A stretch of DNA of 64,000 bases from Alphaproteobacteria bacterium (GCA_017307375.1 JAFKFH010000014.1:124001-188000), one strand, 5' to 3'; shown: positions 42,791 to 52,177, numbered from the stretch's first letter. The notes: generated from the letters alone by a model not told the origin. Numbers and translations: made by a program.

Positions 42791-44089
42791 ATGACGGAAA
42801 CCGTCGAGATCGCCACCGCGCTCGGCCGGCTGGCCGGACGGCGCGAAGGCGGGGCCCTAGCCTTCCGCGGCGTGCCCTATGCCGGGCCGACGCCACGCTT
42901 TGCCCCACCCACCCCGTCGGCCGCCTGGCCCGGAACCCGCGATGCCGGCGTGGACGGCCCGATCCCGCCGCAATCGCGGTCACGGCTGGCGGCGGTGATG
43001 GGCGATTTCGACAAGCCGCAGTCGGAAGACTGCCACTCGCTGACGATCTGGACCCCCGCGGCCGACGGGCGCAGGCGGCCCGTGCTGTTCTGGATCCATG
43101 GCGGCGGATTTTCGTCCGGGGCGGGATCGCTGCCCTGGTATGACGGCGCGACCCTGGCCGCGCTGGGCGATATCGTCGTGGTGACCCCGAACTACCGGCT
43201 GGGTCCGTTCGGCTACCTGCTGGCACCCGGCCTGTCCCCGGCCAATCTCGGCCTGCTCGACCAAGCTGCCGCACTGGCCTGGGTTGCCACGCATATCGCG
43301 GATTTCGGCGGCGATCCCGATGCCATCACCGTCGGCGGCCAGTCGGCGGGCAGCCATTCCACCCTGCTGCTGGCCCTGCTCGGCGGCATGCCGATCCGCC
43401 GCACCATCCTGCAGAGCGCGCCGCTCAGCCTTGCACCGCTGGCCGAAGGGCGCGCCGTCGAACTGGGGCAGATGTTCCTCGACCTGCTGGACGGCGATCC
43501 CCGCACCCTGCCGGCGGGCCAGTTGCTCGCCGCCCAGGGGAAACTCGCCGCGGCCATCGCCAGACCGGGCGATCCGACCCCGCCCTTCATGCCGGTCGCC
43601 AGCGGGGCGCTGGCGCGCGACTGGGCCGGCGCGCTGGACGAGGTTGCGGCCGCGACCGACACGCTGGTCGGCGCCACCGCCCACGAGATGGCAGCCTTCG
43701 TGCCGATGACCGCCGAGAACCGCGCCGGCGTGCTTGCCACGGGCAATGCGCTGTTCAACGCGCCGACGCGCGACTACGCGGCCGCGGCCGACGCTGCCGG
43801 CCGTTCGGCCTATCTCTATCGCTTCGACTGGCTCTCGCCCCAGGACGGGCGCGGGGCCTGCCATTGCCTGGAACTGCCCTTCGTGCTTGGCCGGGCCGGC
43901 GCCTGGGACGACGCCCCGATGCTGGCCGGGGCCGACCCCGGCGCCATCGCCGACCTGACCCGGACGATGCAGCGCGCCTGGATCGGCTTCGTCCGCGACG
44001 GCGATGCCGGCTGGCCGGCCTGGCGGCGTGACGCGCCGACCGCCCTCAGCCTCGATACCCCCGCCACGACCTTCGCCTGGCCGCTCTGA
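42791..44089 (+). CDS. Type-B carboxylesterase family protein
   Basis: 432 residues. Typical segments are FRGVPYA near residue 26, SEDCHSLTIWTP, the oxyanion strand WIHGGGFSSG, and the nucleophile elbow GGQSAGS with Ser185. The usual Glu of GESAG is replaced by Gln. The catalytic His is probably in ACHCLELPFVLG near residue 355. There is no signal peptide. It is the first gene of an operon with a periplasmic binding protein and an alpha/beta hydrolase, divergent from a LysR regulator. Confidence 0.92.
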   Translation: MTETVEIATALGRLAGRREGGALAFRGVPYAGPTPRFAPPTPSAAWPGTRDAGVDGPIPPQSRSRLAAVMGDFDKPQSEDCHSLTIWTPAADGRRRPVLFWIHGGGFSSGAGSLPWYDGATLAALGDIVVVTPNYRLGPFGYLLAPGLSPANLGLLDQAAALAWVATHIADFGGDPDAITVGGQSAGSHSTLLLALLGGMPIRRTILQSAPLSLAPLAEGRAVELGQMFLDLLDGDPRTLPAGQLLAAQGKLAAAIARPGDPTPPFMPVASGALARDWAGALDEVAAATDTLVGATAHEMAAFVPMTAENRAGVLATGNALFNAPTRDYAAAADAAGRSAYLYRFDWLSPQDGRGACHCLELPFVLGRAGAWDDAPMLAGADPGAIADLTRTMQRAWIGFVRDGDAGWPAWRRDAPTALSLDTPATTFAWPL

Positions 44090-44100
44090 AGGAGATACCG

Positions 44101-45246
44101 ATGCGCCGCCTGATCGCCCCCGCCCTCCTGCTCGCCTCGCTCAGCGCCCCTGCCTTCGCCGCCGACCCCGTCAAGGTCGGTATGATCACGACGCTGTCCG
44201 GGCCGGGCGGCTATCTCGGCGAGGACATGCGCGACGGCTTCCGCCTCGGCGCCACCGGCGCGACGGTGCCGATCGAACTGCTGGTCGAGGACGATGCGCT
44301 GAAGCCGGGGACTGCAAAGCAGATCGCCGAGCGCATGCTGAAGAGCGACAAGGCGCGGATCTTCACCGGCACGATCTTCACGAACGTCTTCCTGGCGATC
44401 GCCCCCGACCTGCTGGAATCGGGTGCCACGGTGCTGGCGAACGTTCCCGCCCCCAACAACTATGCCGGCAAGGAATGCGAGCCGGGCTACTTCAACTCGG
44501 GCTGGGACGAGACGCTGCATGCGTCGGCCGGCCAGCTGGCCAACAATCTCGGCTACAAGAAGATCTTCCTGATCGCGCCGAACTACCAGGCGGGCAAGGA
44601 CGTGATTGCCGCGGTCAAGCGGATGTACAAGGGCGAGGTCGCCGGCGAACTCTACACCCGTCTCGACCAGACCGACTTCGCCGCCGAGATCGCCCAGATC
44701 CGCGCCGCCAAGCCGGACGCGCTCTACCAGTTCCAGCCCGGCGGCCTCGGCATCACCTTCATCAAGCAGTACGCCCAGGCGGGTCTGAACCGCGAGATTC
44801 CGATGGTGGTCGCCTCGCCCTCGCTCGATGCCCGGATTCTCTCGGCCGTCGGCGACGCGGCTCTGGGCATGCAGGTCGCGGCCAACTGGTCGACCGGCTT
44901 CGACAACCCGGCCAGCCAGGAATTCGTCGCGAACTTCCGCAGCAAGTACGGCCGCGAACCGACGGTCTATGCCGCCCATGGCTATGATACCGCGCGGCTG
45001 ATCGGCGCCGCCCTGGCCAAATCGGGCGGCAATCCCGATGCCCCCGCCTTCCGCACGGAGCTGGCCAAGGCCGACTTCCCCACGGTACGCGGCCATCTGC
45101 GCTTCGCCTCCAATCACGGCCCGGTCCAGGACTGGTATCGCCTCAGCGTCGAGCCCGGCGCCGACGGCCGGCCGGCGCTGGCGCTCAAGGAGAAGTTCAT
45201 GCCCGACGCCGGCGGCTATCTCGCCGACCAGTGCAAGATGAAGTGA
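44101..45246 (+). CDS. Periplasmic binding protein of the branched-chain amino acid (Peripla_BP_6) type
   Basis: 381 residues with a signal peptide (LIAPALLLASLSAPAFAADP). The mature N-terminus VKVGMITTLSGPGGYLGEDMRDGFRL is typical of LivJ/UrtA/aromatic-acid binding proteins. No permease or ATPase gene is linked. An AAGGAG site 6 nt before the ATG is the best ribosome binding site in the area, so the protein is probably abundant. It lies 11 bp after the esterase gene and 7 bp before a secreted hydrolase. The ligand may be an esterase product. Confidence 0.93.
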   Translation: MRRLIAPALLLASLSAPAFAADPVKVGMITTLSGPGGYLGEDMRDGFRLGATGATVPIELLVEDDALKPGTAKQIAERMLKSDKARIFTGTIFTNVFLAIAPDLLESGATVLANVPAPNNYAGKECEPGYFNSGWDETLHASAGQLANNLGYKKIFLIAPNYQAGKDVIAAVKRMYKGEVAGELYTRLDQTDFAAEIAQIRAAKPDALYQFQPGGLGITFIKQYAQAGLNREIPMVVASPSLDARILSAVGDAALGMQVAANWSTGFDNPASQEFVANFRSKYGREPTVYAAHGYDTARLIGAALAKSGGNPDAPAFRTELAKADFPTVRGHLRFASNHGPVQDWYRLSVEPGADGRPALALKEKFMPDAGGYLADQCKMK

Positions 45247-45253
45247 GCGCGCG

Positions 45254-46186
45254 ATGCGCAAGGTCATCGCCGCCACCGCGCTCGCACTCGGCCTCGCCAT
45301 GACCGACGCCTCGGCCCAGATGTACGGACCCGCGACGCCAGCCTTCGCCCCGGCACTGCCCGAGCTGCGGCTGGCCGCCATCCCGGAGGCGGCGCGGCCG
45401 GCCTTCGACGGCAACCGCTTCAGCTACATGGAAGCCGGGCGCGCCGACGCCCCGCCGCTGCTGCTGCTGCACGGCATCGGCGCCAATTCGGCCCATTGGC
45501 GCTTCCAGTACGCCGCACTGCAGGACCGCTACCGCGTGATCGGCTGGAATGCGCCGGGCTACATGCTGACCGACAACCTGAAGGCCGAGACGCCGTCCTG
45601 CGAGGATTATGCCGGCGCGGTCGCAGCCTTCCTCGATGCCCTCGGCATCGGGAAGGCCTATGTGCTCGGCAATTCCTTCGGCTCGGGCGTCGCCCAGTGC
45701 TTTGCGATCAACCACCCCCAGCGGGTGATCAAGCTGGCCCTGACCGGCACGCTGATCGGCCGCGCCAATACCTCGGCCGAGGAAAAGGCGAAGAACCTGG
45801 CCGCGCGTGAAGCATCGATCGCCGGCGGCGGCATGACCCTCGGCCTCTCCGGCCGCGACGAGGTGCTGATCGGCTCCAAGGCCCCGCGCAGCCTGCGCCC
45901 GATGCTGCAGAGCGTTCTGGCCGCCACCAACCCGCGCGGCTATCTGCAGGCGACGCGCTTCATCTCGGCGCTCGAGCCGACCACGGCGCGCGCCGATCGC
46001 CTGACCATGCCGCTGCTGCTGATCCATGGCCGCGAGGACCGGATCACCCCGCTCGATACCGGCGCCGTGCCGCTGCAGAAGGCAGTGCCGGGCGCGCGGC
46101 TCGAGATTCTCGACGGCTACGGCCACCTGCCGGAATTCGAGAACCCGGAAGCCGTCAACGCCCTGCTGGCCGACTTTTTCAGTTAG
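45254..46186 (+). CDS. Secreted alpha/beta hydrolase
   Basis: 310 residues with a signal peptide (MRKVIAATALALGLAMTDASAQ). The fold signs are LLLLHGIGANSAHWRFQ near residue 73 and the nucleophile elbow LGNSFGSG near residue 137. The acid is in GREDRITPL, and the His is in DGYGHLPEFENPE near the C-terminus. It resembles ester or C-C bond hydrolases. The export signal puts it in the periplasm, where it could act on the same compound as the neighbouring binding protein. Confidence 0.9.
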   Translation: MRKVIAATALALGLAMTDASAQMYGPATPAFAPALPELRLAAIPEAARPAFDGNRFSYMEAGRADAPPLLLLHGIGANSAHWRFQYAALQDRYRVIGWNAPGYMLTDNLKAETPSCEDYAGAVAAFLDALGIGKAYVLGNSFGSGVAQCFAINHPQRVIKLALTGTLIGRANTSAEEKAKNLAAREASIAGGGMTLGLSGRDEVLIGSKAPRSLRPMLQSVLAATNPRGYLQATRFISALEPTTARADRLTMPLLLIHGREDRITPLDTGAVPLQKAVPGARLEILDGYGHLPEFENPEAVNALLADFFS

Positions 46187-46252
46187 CCGCCACCGCTAAA
46201 GGCGAGACGGCGACGTTGCCGTGAACCGCATCGGCCATGCTAGTCTCGCCGC

Positions 46253-47209
46253 ATGACCGATATCGACCTGATCGTCCTGAAAGAGGCGAGTCCCGCGGCG
46301 GTGGGGGTCAGTATCGAACTCCTCGACATGGTCAACCGGCTGGGCGGACAGCGGTTGCTGAACTGGCGGATCCTCAGCCCGTCCGGTGCCCAGGCCACGC
46401 TCGGCGGCGGCATGTTCATGGCGGCCCAGCCGCTGGTGCGGGCGCAGGCGCGCGACATCGTCATCCTGCCCGGTCTCGGCACCGAGACGGAGATGGCGGC
46501 CCGCATCGCCGAACCCGATGCGGTGGGGGCGGCACGCTGGGTGGCGCGGGCCTGGGCGCGCGGGGCGACCGTCGCCGCCTCCTGCACCGGCGTCTTCGTT
46601 CTCGGGGCTGCCGGCCTGCTGGACCGGCGGCACTGCACGACGGCCTGGTGGCTGGTGCCCGCCCTGCAGGCCGCCTTCCCCGACGCGCGGGCCACCGCCG
46701 ACGCGATGGTGACCGAGGATGAGCGGGTGTGGACCGCCGGTGCGGCACTTGCCCATCTCGACCTGATGCTGGCGCTGGTCGGGCGTTTCGTCGGGCCGGC
46801 GCTGGCCGACAGCGTCGCCAGGCATCTGCTGGTCGACCGGCGCGCCTCGCAGGCACCCTATGTCATGCCGGCCCGGCTTGCCGCGCACGATCCGCTGGCC
46901 TGTACGATCGAGACCGCGGTGCGTGAGCGGCTGGGCGGCCCGATCGTGCTGGCCGACCTGGCCCGGGCCGCCGGAGTCTCCCCCCGCACCCTCGCCCGCC
47001 GCATTCAGGCCGCGACCGGCCTGTCGCCGATGCGATTCGTGCAGAAGATCCGCCTCGACACCGCCTTGCAGCTGCTGCAATCGACCGGGCTGTCGCTGGA
47101 GGCGATCGCCGACCGGCTGGGCTTTGCCGACGCCGCCACCCTCTATCGTCTGGTGCGCCGCCACACCGGCCAGCCGCCCAGCGCCTTCCGCAGGCCCGAG
47201 CGCTACTGA
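46253..47209 (+). CDS. GlxA-family regulator (DJ-1/PfpI domain plus AraC helix-turn-helix)
   Basis: 318 residues. The N-terminal class I glutamine-amidotransferase-like domain has VAASCTGVFVLGAAGLLDRRHCTTAWW near residue 107 with the conserved Cys. The C-terminal AraC region (residues about 225-315) has LADLARAAGVSPRTLARRI and LEAIADRLGFADAATLYRLVRR. Regulators of this type often answer to amino-acid-like or amidine compounds. The 3' end overlaps the opposing AraC gene by 7 bp. Target genes are not evident. Confidence 0.92.
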   Translation: MTDIDLIVLKEASPAAVGVSIELLDMVNRLGGQRLLNWRILSPSGAQATLGGGMFMAAQPLVRAQARDIVILPGLGTETEMAARIAEPDAVGAARWVARAWARGATVAASCTGVFVLGAAGLLDRRHCTTAWWLVPALQAAFPDARATADAMVTEDERVWTAGAALAHLDLMLALVGRFVGPALADSVARHLLVDRRASQAPYVMPARLAAHDPLACTIETAVRERLGGPIVLADLARAAGVSPRTLARRIQAATGLSPMRFVQKIRLDTALQLLQSTGLSLEAIADRLGFADAATLYRLVRRHTGQPPSAFRRPERY

Positions 47210-48105
47210 CCCAGGCTGCGGGCGAAAGCGCCGGGAGTGATGCCGAAGGCGGCCTTGAAGCGGCGGCCGAGGTGGCTCTGATCGACGAAACCGACCGCCA
47301 CCGCCACTTCCGCCACCGGTTCGCCGGCTGCGATCAGCCGCCGCGCCTCGGCCAGCCGGAGGCGCAACTGGTAGGCATGTGGCGGCAGGCCGTAGCGGCG
47401 CTGGAACAGCCGGCTCAGGTGAAACCGGCTCAAGCCGGCCTCGGCCGCCAGGCGATCGAGGGTCAGCGGCTCGGCATATTCGTCGGCGATCAGCGCGTGG
47501 ACGCGGGCCACCGCGTCGCGGTCATCGCCGCCGCGGGCGAAGCCCGGCCGCCAGTCGGCATGCCGCCCGGCGAGGCCGGTGACCACCTCGATCAGCGCCG
47601 CGTCGCGGGCCAGCGGCTCGGCCGTCGCCTCGGCAAAGCGCCGGTGCAGCCGCAGGATCGCGTTGCCGAGCAGCGGGTCGTCGATCACCGGCGCCCGCGC
47701 CCAGGGCAGGCCGGCCGGGCGCTCGGCCGCGTCCGACAGCACCGCCTGCACCGTTCCGGGCGTCAGATAGATCATGCAGTAGGTGAAGCCGGCCTCGTCC
47801 AGCGCGTGCCCGTCATGGGGCTCGTCGGGGTTGAAGGCCATGATCTGGCCCGCCGCCGAGACATGGCCCGCGCCGCGGCAGGAGAAGGCCTGCGCCCCGG
47901 TCTCGGTCACCCCCAGGCAATAGGCGTCGTGGGCGTGGCGGGCATATTCATGGCTGACATAGCGGGCCTGGAGCACCTCGATGCCCTGGCCGGGCAGTGC
48001 CCGATAGCGCGTCCATTCGCCTGAAGCGGCCAATCCGGAAAGCCCCTGCGCAAGAATGTACAAGCGGGCCCGAGCGCCCGCCGCCACTTTAGCGGGGTTC
48101 GTCAC
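47203..48105 (-). CDS. AraC-family regulator with AraC-type cupin sensor
   Basis: 300 residues. An N-terminal cupin-like ligand domain (YARHAHDAYCLGVTETGAQAF, then AFNPDEPHDGHAL) is followed by the AraC double helix-turn-helix (LTLDRLAAEAGLSRFHLSRLFQRRYG and VAEVAVAVGFVDQSHLGRRFKAAFGITP). The start shown is a GTG with a weak ribosome binding site, only 14 bp from the start of the divergent DUF2000 gene. A start some codons further in is possible. Confidence 0.9.
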   Translation of the reverse strand: MTNPAKVAAGARARLYILAQGLSGLAASGEWTRYRALPGQGIEVLQARYVSHEYARHAHDAYCLGVTETGAQAFSCRGAGHVSAAGQIMAFNPDEPHDGHALDEAGFTYCMIYLTPGTVQAVLSDAAERPAGLPWARAPVIDDPLLGNAILRLHRRFAEATAEPLARDAALIEVVTGLAGRHADWRPGFARGGDDRDAVARVHALIADEYAEPLTLDRLAAEAGLSRFHLSRLFQRRYGLPPHAYQLRLRLAEARRLIAAGEPVAEVAVAVGFVDQSHLGRRFKAAFGITPGAFARSLGQ

Positions 48106-48119
48106 CGCCGAGGAAGCCC

Positions 48120-48530
48120 ATGCGTTTCGAGACCAAGATCGCCATCATCGTCCGCGAGGATCTCGCCACCTGGCAGAAGCTGAACGTCACCGCCTTTCTC
48201 GCCGCGGCGATCGCGGCCTCCGACGCCCAGTTGATCGGCGAACCCTACGAGGATGCCGACGGCGTGCCCTATCTCGCCACCTTGCGCCAGCCCGTGATGG
48301 TGTTCGCCGCCGACGGCGCCGGCATCCGGGCCGCCTTCGACCGGGCCCGCGGCCGCAACCTGCGGCTGATGCCCTATACCGTCGAGATGTTCTCGACCGG
48401 CCATGACGCGGCCAACCGCGAGGCGGTGAAGGCGGTCGGCACCGCCGGCCTCGATCTCGCCGGCTTTGCCTTCCTGGCCGACCGCAAGGATGCCGACAAG
48501 GTGACGAAGGGCCTGAAACTGCATCCGTGA
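48120..48530 (+). CDS. DUF2000 family protein
   Basis: 136 residues. The N-terminus [29 protein letters not shown] and the later [12 protein letters not shown] and [20 protein letters not shown] are the DUF2000 pattern. The fold is related to peptidyl-tRNA hydrolase 2, and the activity is unknown. AGGAAG precedes the ATG. It is divergent from the AraC gene, a pairing that suggests regulation by it. The thrS promoter lies just after its stop. Confidence 0.9.
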   Translation: MRFETKIAIIVREDLATWQKLNVTAFLAAAIAASDAQLIGEPYEDADGVPYLATLRQPVMVFAADGAGIRAAFDRARGRNLRLMPYTVEMFSTGHDAANREAVKAVGTAGLDLAGFAFLADRKDADKVTKGLKLHP

Positions 48531-48572
48531 GGCGATTCGCCGGCAAACCGGGCAGGCTGCGCCGCCCCGTTC

Positions 48573-48600
48573 TTGACTTGGGGCGTGCGGTTTCTATGGT
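48573..48600 (+). promoter_or_regulatory. Promoter of thrS
   Basis: TTGACT (48573-48578) and TATGGT (48595-48600) are separated by 16 bp, giving a start near 48607, about 25 nt ahead of the thrS ATG. Confidence 0.6.
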
Positions 48601-48631
48601 GACGCCTCCAAGCTTCCGTGGAGTCCGCCTG

Positions 48632-50596
48632 ATGTCCAGCCCCGTCACCATCACCCTGCCCGACGGCAAGGAACGCCGCTATGACGCGCCGATCACCGGC
48701 GCGGCGCTGGCCGCCGATATCGGTCCGGGCCTGGCCAAGGCGGCGGTGGCGCTGAGGATCGACGGCGGCCCGCTGGTCGATCTCAAGACCCGGCTGGACC
48801 GCGACGTCCGCGTCGCCATCGTCACCCGCGACGACCCGTCGGAGGAGGTCCTGGAACTGATCCGCCACGATGCCGCCCACGTGCTGGCCGAGGCGGTGCA
48901 GGAACTCTACCCCGGGACCCAGATCACCTTCGGCCCGGCGACCGAGACCGGCTTCTACTACGATTTCGTCCGCGACGAGCCGTTCACGCCCGACGATCTC
49001 GTGGCGATCGAGGCGCGGATGCGCGAGATCGTCGCCCGCGACGAGCAGATCGAGCGCGAGGTCTGGGACCGTTCGGAGGCCGCCCAGCGCTTTGCCGAGA
49101 TGGGCGAGAAGTACAAGGCCGAATGGGTCCATGAACTGCCCCGCGACGCCGATATCACCGTCTATCGCCAGGGCAACTGGCTCGATCTCTGCCGCGGCCC
49201 CCATCTGCCGTCGACCGCCAAGCTCGGCACCGCCTTCAAGCTGACCCGCGTCTCCGGCGCCTATTGGCGCGGCGATGCCAAGAACCAGCAGTTGCAGCGC
49301 ATCTACGGCACCGCCTGGCGCAACCAGAAGGAGCTTGACGCCTACCTCACCCAGATCGAGGAAGCCGAGAAGCGCGACCATCGCAAGCTCGGCCGCGAGA
49401 TGGGCCTCTTCCACATGCAGGAAGAGGCGGCGGGCATGGTATTCTGGCACCCCAAGGGCTACACCCTGTACCGGCTGCTCGAGGAATTCGTCCGCCGCCG
49501 GATTTCCCAGGACGGCTATGTCGAGGTCAAGACCCCGCAGCTGGTCGACCGCAAGCTGTGGGAAGCCTCGGGCCACTGGGAAAAGTTCCGCGAGAACATG
49601 TACATCGCGGAGAACGAGGAAGGCATCAAGGAGTTCGCGGCCGACGGCACCTCGCGCATCTTCGCGCTGAAGCCGATGAACTGCCCCTGCCATGTGCAGA
49701 TCTTCAACCAGGGGCTGAAATCCTACCGCGACCTGCCGATGCGCATGGCCGAGTTCGGCTCGTGCCACCGCTTCGAACCGGGCGGCGCGCTGCACGGCAT
49801 CATGCGCGTGCGCAACTTCGTGCAGGACGATGCCCACATCTTCTGCACGGTCGAGCAGATCGAGGAGGAATCGGTCCGCTTCTGCAAGCTGCTCTACGGC
49901 ATCTACGGCGATCTCGGCTTCAAGGACGTGCGCGTCAAGTTCTCGACCCGCCCCGAGAAGCGCGCCGGCGACGATGCGCTGTGGGACCGGATGGAAAGCT
50001 CGCTGGCCGCGGCCTGCAAGGCGGTCGGCCTCGACTACACGCTGAACCCCGGCGAAGGCGCCTTCTACGGCCCCAAGCTCGAATTCGTCATCCGCGACGC
50101 CATCGGCCGCGACTGGCAATGCGGCACGCTGCAGGTCGACATGGTGCTGCCCGAACGGCTCGAAGCCAGCTATATCGGCGAGGATGGCCAGCGCCACCGG
50201 CCGGTGATGCTGCATCGCGCCATCCTCGGTTCGCTCGAACGCTTCATCGGCATCCTGATCGAGGAATATGCCGGCAAGTTCCCGCTGTGGCTGGCGCCGA
50301 CGCAAGCCGTGGTCGCGACCATCACCTCGGACGGCAACGACTATGCCCGCCAGGTGGCCGGCCGGCTGATGGAGGCCGGCATCCGGGTCGAGACCGATCT
50401 GCGCAACGAGAAGATCAACCTCAAGGTGCGCGAGCATTCGCTGGCCAAGGTGCCTGTGCTGCTGGTGGTGGGCAAGCGCGAGGCCGAGCTGGGGCAGGTG
50501 TCGATCCGCCGCCTGGGGTCCCAGGCGCAAGAAACGCTTGCGCTCGACGATGCGGTGACTAGATTGATCGAAGAGGCGCGCGTACCGGGCGCCTGA
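48632..50596 (+). CDS. thrS: Threonyl-tRNA synthetase
   Basis: 654 residues, the normal length. The TGS domain starts at residue 5 ([17 protein letters not shown]). The editing domain has [17 protein letters not shown]. The class II core contains [12 protein letters not shown] with the zinc Cys, [10 protein letters not shown], and motif 3 in [21 protein letters not shown]. The C-terminal anticodon-binding domain ends near [13 protein letters not shown] 48632 opens directly at the TGS domain. It is followed by the infC leader. Confidence 0.98.
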   Translation: MSSPVTITLPDGKERRYDAPITGAALAADIGPGLAKAAVALRIDGGPLVDLKTRLDRDVRVAIVTRDDPSEEVLELIRHDAAHVLAEAVQELYPGTQITFGPATETGFYYDFVRDEPFTPDDLVAIEARMREIVARDEQIEREVWDRSEAAQRFAEMGEKYKAEWVHELPRDADITVYRQGNWLDLCRGPHLPSTAKLGTAFKLTRVSGAYWRGDAKNQQLQRIYGTAWRNQKELDAYLTQIEEAEKRDHRKLGREMGLFHMQEEAAGMVFWHPKGYTLYRLLEEFVRRRISQDGYVEVKTPQLVDRKLWEASGHWEKFRENMYIAENEEGIKEFAADGTSRIFALKPMNCPCHVQIFNQGLKSYRDLPMRMAEFGSCHRFEPGGALHGIMRVRNFVQDDAHIFCTVEQIEEESVRFCKLLYGIYGDLGFKDVRVKFSTRPEKRAGDDALWDRMESSLAAACKAVGLDYTLNPGEGAFYGPKLEFVIRDAIGRDWQCGTLQVDMVLPERLEASYIGEDGQRHRPVMLHRAILGSLERFIGILIEEYAGKFPLWLAPTQAVVATITSDGNDYARQVAGRLMEAGIRVETDLRNEKINLKVREHSLAKVPVLLVVGKREAELGQVSIRRLGSQAQETLALDDAVTRLIEEARVPGA

Positions 50597-50640
50597 CACC
50601 GTTTTGTGTCAACAGCCGTTTTTTTGTGTCAACAACGGTC
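50594..50640 (+). repeat. Short tandem and inverted repeats between thrS and infC
   Basis: TTTTGTGTCAACA occurs twice (from 50602 and 50622), 20 bp apart. TGACAC (at the thrS stop) pairs with GTGTCA at 50606-50611, and CCGTT (50616) pairs with AACGG (50634). The stretch could fold in the infC leader or be bound by a protein. It is unlike the flanking GC-rich DNA. Confidence 0.4.
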
Positions 50641-50653
50641 GAGGTGAGAGCGG

Positions 50654-50713
50654 ATGGCGTTTGACGGCTCGTTCACGATCTCGCTCGACCATGCCAAGGA
50701 GATCGTGGCATAG
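50654..50713 (+). CDS. 19-codon upstream ORF overlapping the infC start
   Basis: ATG at 50654 follows GAGGTGAGAG and opens a frame of 19 codons ([19 protein letters not shown]) ending at TAG 50711-50713. The stop overlaps the proposed AUA start of infC by two bases (ATAG), and the infC Shine-Dalgarno lies within its last codons. It may be a leader peptide that couples or limits infC translation. Too short for family assignment. Confidence 0.45.
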   Translation: MAFDGSFTISLDHAKEIVA

Positions 50714-51249
50714 CACGTCCCCCTATGGGCGCCCCCGCCCCGTCCCGCGACGGACCGCGCTTTAACCACTATATCGACGTCCCCCAAGTGCGCCTGATCG
50801 ACGATCAGGGCGAGAACCGCGGCGTCGTCCCGATTCGCGAAGCGTTGCGCCTCGCCGAAGAGGTGGGCCTCGACCTCGTCGAAATTTCGCCGGGCGCGGT
50901 GCCGCCGGTCTGCAAGATCCTCGATCTCGGCAAGTACAAGTTCGAGGCGCAGAAGAAGGCCAACGAGGCGCGCAAGAAGCAGAAGGTCATCGAGGTCAAG
51001 GAGATCAAGCTCCGCCCCGGCATCGACGACCACGACTACGACGTGAAGATGCGCGCGATGCGCCGCTTCCTCGAGGAAGGCGACAAGGTCAAGGTGACCA
51101 TGCGCTTCCGCGGCCGCGAGATGGCGCATCAGGAACTCGGCATGAAGGTGCTGGACAAGGTGCGCGACGAACTGGCCGAGATCGCCAAGGTCGAGCAGAC
51201 GCCCAAGATGGAAGGGCGCCAGATGACGATGGTCATCGCCGCCAAATAA
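50710..51249 (+). CDS. infC: Translation initiation factor IF-3, probable AUA start
   Basis: 179 residues from an AUA at 50710. The body is standard IF-3: [45 protein letters not shown], the Lys-rich linker, and [21 protein letters not shown]. An AAGGAG (50696-50701) lies 8 nt before the AUA, while the in-frame ATG at 50725 has only CCCCC in front of it. Starting at AUA gives [19 protein letters not shown], and the MARPP opening is one I recall from other alphaproteobacterial IF-3 proteins. Rare start codons are the known basis of IF-3 autoregulation (AUU in Escherichia coli). Confidence 0.95.
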   Translation: MARPPMGAPAPSRDGPRFNHYIDVPQVRLIDDQGENRGVVPIREALRLAEEVGLDLVEISPGAVPPVCKILDLGKYKFEAQKKANEARKKQKVIEVKEIKLRPGIDDHDYDVKMRAMRRFLEEGDKVKVTMRFRGREMAHQELGMKVLDKVRDELAEIAKVEQTPKMEGRQMTMVIAAK

Positions 51250-51300
51250 CGGTTTGCGGGGCTTCCGGGCCGCATGCCCGGGGTTCGAGGTCACGACGGA

Positions 51301-51335
51301 CGGCGGCGGCATCCCGGGATGCGCCGCCGTTTTTG
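51301..51335 (+). terminator. Intrinsic terminator after infC
   Basis: A GC-rich hairpin (GGCGGCGGCATCC paired with GGATGCGCCGCC, one bulge) is followed by TTTTT at 51330-51334. It separates infC from the downstream rpmI-rplT unit, which has its own promoter. Confidence 0.65.
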
Positions 51336-51338
51336 TCT

Positions 51339-51797
51339 TCAGACGATTCGCTGGTCCAGTTCGCGCGGGTCGGCCACGTCGACATGCCAGAATGCCGCGG
51401 CCCCGTCGGGCAGGCCGGCCAGCACCCGATCCAGATCCAGCCGGTTGGTGAAGCGGCGCACCGCCCAGGCCGTCGCCTCGATCGCATTGTCGGGGGTCAG
51501 GTTGTGGTCGGGGCGCACCGCCTTGACCTCGGCCGTCAGGCTGGCCCGGTCGGCGAAGGGCAAGGGCGGATCGTCGACCCGCCAGCCGGCGACGAAGATC
51601 GCCCTGAGGATGCTGGGCAGCACGCCGGCAAAATCGAGGCCCTGCTGGGCGGTCAGCCGCCGGCGGAACACATGGAACACGGCATCCACCGCCGTATAGG
51701 CGGAATTGTCCGACACCAGGTCCATCCGCGCCCGCACGTCGTCGAGAAAGGCGCGCCACTCGCGCGAGGCATGGCGGTAGGTCCAGGGCATCGGCAT
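51339..51797 (-). CDS. DUF2267 family protein
   Basis: 152 residues, entirely helical. The DUF2267 pattern is visible in two halves: SAYTAVDAVFHVFRRRLTAQQGLDFAGVLPSILRAIFVAGW and the later NAIEATAWAVRRFTNRLDLDRVLAGLPDGAAAFW. Function is unknown. The start could be ATG 51797 or 51791, and neither has a strong Shine-Dalgarno. It is inserted in reverse between infC and rpmI, which are normally neighbours. Confidence 0.8.
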   Translation of the reverse strand: MPMPWTYRHASREWRAFLDDVRARMDLVSDNSAYTAVDAVFHVFRRRLTAQQGLDFAGVLPSILRAIFVAGWRVDDPPLPFADRASLTAEVKAVRPDHNLTPDNAIEATAWAVRRFTNRLDLDRVLAGLPDGAAAFWHVDVADPRELDQRIV

Positions 51798-51854
51798 GGC
51801 TGCGGCTCGCGGGCGGGTGGCGACGCCAGGGATGATAGCGCCGGGAAGCCCGGC

Positions 51855-51883
51855 TTGCATTCCCGCCCCGCCCCCGCTATAAG
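51855..51883 (+). promoter_or_regulatory. Promoter of rpmI-rplT
   Basis: TTGCAT (51855-51860) and TATAAG (51878-51883) with a 17-bp spacer. Transcription would start near 51890, leaving a leader of about 75 nt that could hold ribosomal-protein autoregulation. Confidence 0.65.
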
Positions 51884-51964
51884 GCCGCTCTTCGACGGGT
51901 GGCCCGGCTCATCATAGGGCATGCCGAGGCGGCCCGAGGTTCATCCTTTTTGAAAGGACAGGAA

Positions 51965-52165
51965 ATGCCCAAGCTGAAGACCAAGAGCGGCGCCAAGAAG
52001 CGCTTCTCCCTGACTGCGACCGGCAAGGTCCGTCGCGCCAATGCCGGCAAGCGGCATGGCATGATCAAGCGCACCCCCAAGCAGATCCGCGATGGCCGCG
52101 GCACCGAAATCTGCTTCGAGGGCGATGCCGCGAAGATCAAGAAGTACTACCTGCCGAACGCTTGA
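51965..52165 (+). CDS. rpmI: Ribosomal protein bL35
   Basis: 66 residues, standard length. [14 protein letters not shown] at the N-terminus and [15 protein letters not shown] in the middle are the bL35 pattern. AGGA lies upstream of the ATG, and rplT starts 12 bp after the stop. Confidence 0.97.
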   Translation: MPKLKTKSGAKKRFSLTATGKVRRANAGKRHGMIKRTPKQIRDGRGTEICFEGDAAKIKKYYLPNA

Positions 52166-52177
52166 GGAGAATAAGCA

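Noticed and set aside
50602-50634. Two TTGACA boxes on the minus strand within the thrS-infC repeats, as possible antisense promoters
   Set aside because: Neither has a convincing -10 at the right distance in the GC-rich thrS 3' end. The boxes follow from the repeated GTGTCAA sequence.
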